64,000 nt of DNA from Streptomyces fradiae ATCC 10745 = DSM 40063 (GTDB lineage: Bacteria; Actinomycetota; Actinomycetes; Streptomycetales; Streptomycetaceae): positions 3,822,501 to 3,886,500 of the forward strand of contig NZ_CP023696.1 in NCBI RefSeq assembly GCF_008704425.1, written 5' to 3'. Position 1 is the first letter of the stretch. Every line of letters begins with the position of its first letter. Under the pieces are notes generated by a model that worked only from the letters and a program-made list of their open reading frames with translations, was not told where the DNA came from and made no database searches. Positions 60,627 through 64,000 of this stretch are shown here, one piece after another. The position numbers and the translations under genes were made by a program.

Positions 60627-61697
60627 TCAGGGCCACACCAGGCAGTACGGCTGGTGGCCCGCCTCGTGGAGCCGTACCGAGAAGTCCTGCCACTCGTGGA
60701 GGAGCTGGTACACGTTGAACGCGTCGCGCGGGCCGCCCCGGTCCGGGACGGTCGACCAGATGAACGCGGCGGCGCCCACGGACTCCTCGCCGACGCCGCG
60801 CAGCGGGTCCACCACCGTCGTGGGCAGCTTCACCACGGCGTAGTCGGGGTGCAGCACCACCAGCTCCAGCGGCGGCACCTTGTGCAGGGGCATCCCCTGG
60901 AGGCCGGTCAGGACCATGGCGGCTATGGTCTCCGGCTTGATCCTGGTGAACATCCCGCCCATGCCCAGCTCGTCGCCCCCGAGCTCCTCGGGCCGCATCG
61001 AGATCGGGACGCGCGCGGCCGTCGCGCCGTTGGGCGCGCCGAAGTACTTGTAGGTCACCCCCATGCCCATGCGGCCACCCCTGCTCGCCAGGGGGCCGGC
61101 CCCCGGAGGTTCGCTTCCCGCCGGGCCCGCGAGGCCCGCGGAACCCAGGTGGCCCATGGGACCGGTGTGACCCATCGGGTCGTTGCGGCCCATGGGGTCC
61201 CTGCGGCCCATCTGGTCCAGGGGGTCCACGGGGTCCGTGTGGCCGAGGGGGCCCGAGTGGCCCAGGTGGCCCGTAGGGCCGGTGCGGCCGAAGCGACCCG
61301 TGGGGCCGCCCACAGGGCCGGTGGGGCCGCCCATATGACCCGTGGGGCCGCCCGCGGTGCCGTCCCGCAGGAGGCCGTCATCCCGCCGCGTCGACTCCTC
61401 CCGCCGCAGCAGTTCGTCCCGTCGTAGCGGTTCGTCCCGCCGCAGCGGTTCATCACGTCGCAGGGGCTCGTCGCGTCGCAGCGGTTCGTCGCGCCGTGCG
61501 GGATCGTCCCGCCGCAGGGGCTCGTCGCGCCGTGCGGAGTCGTCACGCCGTACGGGCTCGTCGCGCCGTGCCGGCTCGTCCCGTCGTACGGGGTCCCGCG
61601 GGGCGGGGTCGTCCCGCTGTCGCCGGTGCCTCCCCCGCCGGGCACGCTCGGGACCCAGATCGCCGGTCCCCTCGCCCAGTCCGCCACCGCGATGCAT
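60627..61697 (-). CDS. Conserved Streptomyces protein with repeat-rich N-terminal extension
   Basis: 356 residues. The conserved C-terminal domain of ~145 residues starts [20 protein letters not shown] and contains [40 protein letters not shown] and [20 protein letters not shown]; function unknown. Before it lie ~13 hexapeptide units [12 protein letters not shown] (residues ~35-110) and then a [15 protein letters not shown] / [12 protein letters not shown] segment (residues ~115-195). Both are low-complexity and charge- or Gly/Met-rich. ATG at 61697 with ggtggag just upstream; a shorter start at the conserved MGMG cannot be excluded. Confidence 0.78.
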   Translation of the reverse strand: MHRGGGLGEGTGDLGPERARRGRHRRQRDDPAPRDPVRRDEPARRDEPVRRDDSARRDEPLRRDDPARRDEPLRRDEPLRRDEPLRRDEPLRRDELLRREESTRRDDGLLRDGTAGGPTGHMGGPTGPVGGPTGRFGRTGPTGHLGHSGPLGHTDPVDPLDQMGRRDPMGRNDPMGHTGPMGHLGSAGLAGPAGSEPPGAGPLASRGGRMGMGVTYKYFGAPNGATAARVPISMRPEELGGDELGMGGMFTRIKPETIAAMVLTGLQGMPLHKVPPLELVVLHPDYAVVKLPTTVVDPLRGVGEESVGAAAFIWSTVPDRGGPRDAFNVYQLLHEWQDFSVRLHEAGHQPYCLVWP

Positions 61698-62154
61698 ATC
61701 TCCACCCGACTGCTTGCAGGGTGACACGGCCCCGCCGCGCGACCCGATCATCGTGTCAGTGACCTCCCCCGCGGACGAGTGGTGAAACACCTGTCCGCAA
61801 GAACGTCCGGGCCTCTGACACCATGGTTTCCGTGAGCTCTCCCTATGACGCCCCAGTTTCGCAGACGCGGAGGGCTGACGCCGTGCCGAAAACAAGGTCC
61901 GGAAACTCCGCGATCTCTCGGCTCCGCCCGAGCAGGGGAACACCCTTGTGAAACAAGATCGTGGGGGAAGGCGTCACGCCGAAGCAAGGCCGCCCGGCCG
62001 ATTGTCGTGAAACCGGATGCCGTGAAGGACCCCCGAAGCCTCCCGTGAAAGGGAACGCGGCTCACCCCGCCCCCGCGGGAACGCCCCGGCGCTGTGTCGG
62101 CGGCGCTGCCCGCACCAGCCGTCCGTCCACTCGTTCTCGCAGGTCAGGACCCAA
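61698..62154. other. Intergenic region before hemL
   Basis: 457 bp between divergent genes. Slightly lower GC at 61890-62050. A 39-codon frame from GTG 61832 to TGA 61951 (starts VSSPYDAPVSQTRRADAVPK) lacks a ribosome site and is unproven. The hemL promoter must lie here; I could not define it. Confidence 0.4.
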
Positions 62155-63462
62155 GTGTCGTACTCATACGAAGCCCCAGCCTCACAGTCGCTCTTCGACC
62201 GCGCCTCCCAGGTGACGCCCGGCGGCGTGAACTCCCCCGTCCGCGCCTTCCGGGCCGTGGGCGGAACGCCCCGCTTCATGGTGTCCGGTACGGGTCCGTA
62301 CCTCACCGACGCGGACGGGCGCGAGTACGTCGACCTCGTCTGCTCCTGGGGGCCGATGATCCTCGGCCACGCGCACCCCGAGGTGATCGCCGCCGTGCAG
62401 GAGGCCGTCGCGCGCGGCACGTCCTTCGGCACGCCGGGCGAGGGCGAGGTCGCCCTCGCCGAGGAGATCGTGGCGCGGATCGCCCCGGTCGAGCAGGTCC
62501 GGCTGGTGTCCAGCGGCACCGAGGCGACCATGTCCGCGATCCGCCTGGCCCGCGGCTTCACCGGCCGCAGCAAGGTGGTCAAGTTCGCCGGCTGCTACCA
62601 CGGGCACGTGGACGCGCTGCTGGCCGCCGCGGGCTCCGGGGTGGCCACCTTCGGCCTGCCCGACACGCCCGGCGTCACGGGCGCCCAGGCCGGCGACACC
62701 ATCGTGCTGCCGTACAACGACCTGGAGGCCGTGCAGGAGGCGTTCCACCGCCACCCGGGTGAGATCGCCTGCGTGATCACCGAGGCGTCCCCCGGCAACA
62801 TGGGCGTCGTCCCGCCGCGGCCCGGCTTCAACCAGGGCCTCAAGGACGCCTGCGCGAAGAACGGCGCGCTGTACATCTCCGACGAGGTCATGACGGGCTT
62901 CCGCACGTCGAAGGCCGGCTGGTACGGCGTCGACGGCGTGGCCCCGGACCTGATGACCTTCGGCAAGGTGATGGGCGGCGGCTTCCCGGCCGCGGCGTTC
63001 GGCGGCCGCGCCGACGTGATGGCCCACCTCGCGCCGGCCGGCCCGGTCTACCAGGCGGGCACGCTCTCCGGGAACCCGATCGCCACCGCCGCCGGGCTCG
63101 CCCAGCTCCGGCTGCTCGACGACGCCGCGTACGAGAAGGTCGACGCGGTCTCCCGGGAGATCCAGGGCCTGGTGGCGGAAGCGCTGGCCAAGGAGGGCGT
63201 GGCGCACCGGCTGCAGAACGCCTCCAACATGTTCTCGGTCTTCTTCACCGACCGGGAGGTCCGCGACTACGAGGACGCCAAGCGGCAGGAGTCGTTCCGC
63301 TTCACCGCGTTCTTCCACTCGATGCTGGCGCAGGGCGTCTACCTGCCGCCGTCGGCGTTCGAGTCGTGGTTCGTGTCGACGGCCCACGACGAGCGCGCGG
63401 TGGAGCGGATCGCCGCCGCGCTGCCCGCCGCCGCCCGCGCCGCCGCGGAGGCCACGGCATGA
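62155..63462 (+). CDS. hemL: Glutamate-1-semialdehyde 2,1-aminomutase
   Basis: 435 residues, PLP-dependent. It converts glutamate-1-semialdehyde, the HemA product, to aminolevulinate, the HemB substrate. It shows [63 protein letters not shown] (Asp contacting PLP) and [20 protein letters not shown] (PLP Lys). Full length. GTG start at 62155. Its stop overlaps the next gene's start (ATGA). Confidence 0.97.
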   Translation: MSYSYEAPASQSLFDRASQVTPGGVNSPVRAFRAVGGTPRFMVSGTGPYLTDADGREYVDLVCSWGPMILGHAHPEVIAAVQEAVARGTSFGTPGEGEVALAEEIVARIAPVEQVRLVSSGTEATMSAIRLARGFTGRSKVVKFAGCYHGHVDALLAAAGSGVATFGLPDTPGVTGAQAGDTIVLPYNDLEAVQEAFHRHPGEIACVITEASPGNMGVVPPRPGFNQGLKDACAKNGALYISDEVMTGFRTSKAGWYGVDGVAPDLMTFGKVMGGGFPAAAFGGRADVMAHLAPAGPVYQAGTLSGNPIATAAGLAQLRLLDDAAYEKVDAVSREIQGLVAEALAKEGVAHRLQNASNMFSVFFTDREVRDYEDAKRQESFRFTAFFHSMLAQGVYLPPSAFESWFVSTAHDERAVERIAAALPAAARAAAEATA

Positions 63463-64000
63463 CGGACGTGCGGGGAGACGCGGTGGAGCCCGGCGGGGCC
63501 CGGGAGCCGGGCGGGGCCCGGGAGTCGGGCGGGGCCCGGGAGTCGGGCGGGGCGCGTGAGCCGGGCGGGGCCCGGGAGTCCGGCGGGGCGAAGGGCGGTG
63601 CCGGGGAGGAGGTGACCGTCGTCCACCTGATGCGGCACGGCGAGGTGCACAACCCGGACGGCGTCCTCTACGGCCGCCGCCCCGGGTACCACCTGTCGGA
63701 CCTGGGGCGGCGGATGGCCGACCGGGTCGCCGAGCACCTGGCGGACCGGGACGTCACGTACGTCGTGGCGTCCCCGCTGGAGCGGGCGCAGGAGACGGCC
63801 GAGCCGATCGCCGGGGCGCACGGCCTGGAGCTGGCCACGGACGAGCGGCTGATCGAGGCGGCGAACGTCTTCGAGGGCAAGACGTTCGGCGTCGGCGACG
63901 GCGCGCTGCGCAGGCCGGGCAACTGGCGGCACCTGAGCAACCCGTTCCGCCCGTCCTGGGGCGAGCCCTACATGGACCAGGTCGTACGGATGACGGGCGC
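63459..64000 (+). CDS. Histidine phosphatase family protein, 3' end outside window
   Basis: 180 residues visible. After a ~45-residue N-terminus of six [12 protein letters not shown] hexapeptides (63486-63593) comes [20 protein letters not shown] with the catalytic RHGE motif. [20 protein letters not shown] follows with the second Arg and substrate loop, then [16 protein letters not shown]. Phosphoglycerate-mutase-like phosphatase, substrate unknown. Overlaps hemL by four bases, so co-translated with it; this gene follows hemL in Streptomyces as I remember. The frame runs off the right edge. Confidence 0.9.
   Translation, partial: MTDVRGDAVEPGGAREPGGARESGGARESGGAREPGGARESGGAKGGAGEEVTVVHLMRHGEVHNPDGVLYGRRPGYHLSDLGRRMADRVAEHLADRDVTYVVASPLERAQETAEPIAGAHGLELATDERLIEAANVFEGKTFGVGDGALRRPGNWRHLSNPFRPSWGEPYMDQVVRMTG
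63486..63593 (+). repeat. Six 18-bp tandem repeats coding for E(P/S)GGAR
   Basis: Unit gagccsggcggggcccgg, six copies with small changes. It keeps the reading frame and lengthens the N-terminus of the histidine phosphatase. Confidence 0.9.

Noticed and set aside
61362..61610. CRISPR-like array
   Set aside because: Units are contiguous 18-mers without spacers and keep a reading frame; it is a coding tandem repeat. No CRISPR array or cas gene was seen in the window.
61832..61951. 39-codon frame upstream of hemL
   Set aside because: No ribosome site or recognisable conservation; noted only as a possibility.

Overview
The window is high-GC DNA with strong GC3 bias, frequent GTG starts and actinomycete-only families. 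bldN with rsbN, a BldC-like regulator, rex-hemA-hemC-cobA/hemD, a class I lysyl-tRNA synthetase, XRE/DUF397/ATPase trios and DUF3558/DUF4232 lipoproteins together point to a Streptomyces chromosome. Gene order from the phosphatase-like gene to lysS follows the core-chromosome order I remember for model Streptomyces. The accessory stretches within it do not look like conserved core.

Layout. 1-2.5 kb: the 3' part of a 23S rRNA, 5S rRNA and a strong terminator, the end of an rRNA operon. 2.5-8.6 kb, plus strand: a HAD hydrolase, AcuC, a phosphatase-like protein, a BldC-like regulator, a 32-residue ribosomal protein, an epimerase and an acyltransferase. 8.7-12.6 kb, minus strand: the developmental sigma factor bldN, its anti-sigma rsbN and a HAD-IB phosphatase. 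12.7-18.5 kb: a glutaredoxin-like gene, then the Rex-controlled tetrapyrrole operon, each gene overlapping the next by four bases. hemB (33.2 kb) and hemL (62.2 kb) supply other steps of the same pathway. 18.7-31.3 kb is a patchwork: a MarR/MFS divergent pair, a DUF397/XRE/ATPase trio, a methyltransferase, a lactococcin-972-like bacteriocin with a membrane-protein neighbour, an IS1380-type transposase remnant, partial copies of the ATPase gene, a DinB/WYL pair, a broken acetyltransferase and an HTH gene split by a complete IS481-type element. 31.4-42.3 kb: an alpha/beta hydrolase, hemB, a SigE-type sigma factor between two proteins with the same exported domain, small conserved proteins, an HTH membrane protein and a Ser/Thr kinase. 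42.7-53.9 kb: argS and lysS (divergent), DUF2637, two DUF3558-type lipoproteins, RtcB, an SDR and a Mut7-C protein. 54.1-57.6 kb: two paralogous membrane-anchored proteins bracketed by 161-bp direct repeats. 57.5-64 kb: LapA-like protein, a frameshifted MFS transporter, a repeat-rich protein, hemL and a truncated histidine phosphatase gene.

Main biological threads: redox-sensitive control of haem synthesis through a Rex operator overlapping the rex promoter; the BldN/RsbN developmental switch with a sigma-BldN-like promoter in front of rsbN; and several signs of gene traffic. The traffic includes a clean IS481 insertion whose removal restores a 391-codon gene, a 145-bp duplicated gene tail about 3 kb away from its source, and a 3.3-kb cassette between direct repeats. 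Tandem repeats with 6n- or 3n-bp periods occur both inside genes and between them.

All identifications rest on reading the sequence and on family knowledge. No database search was run.
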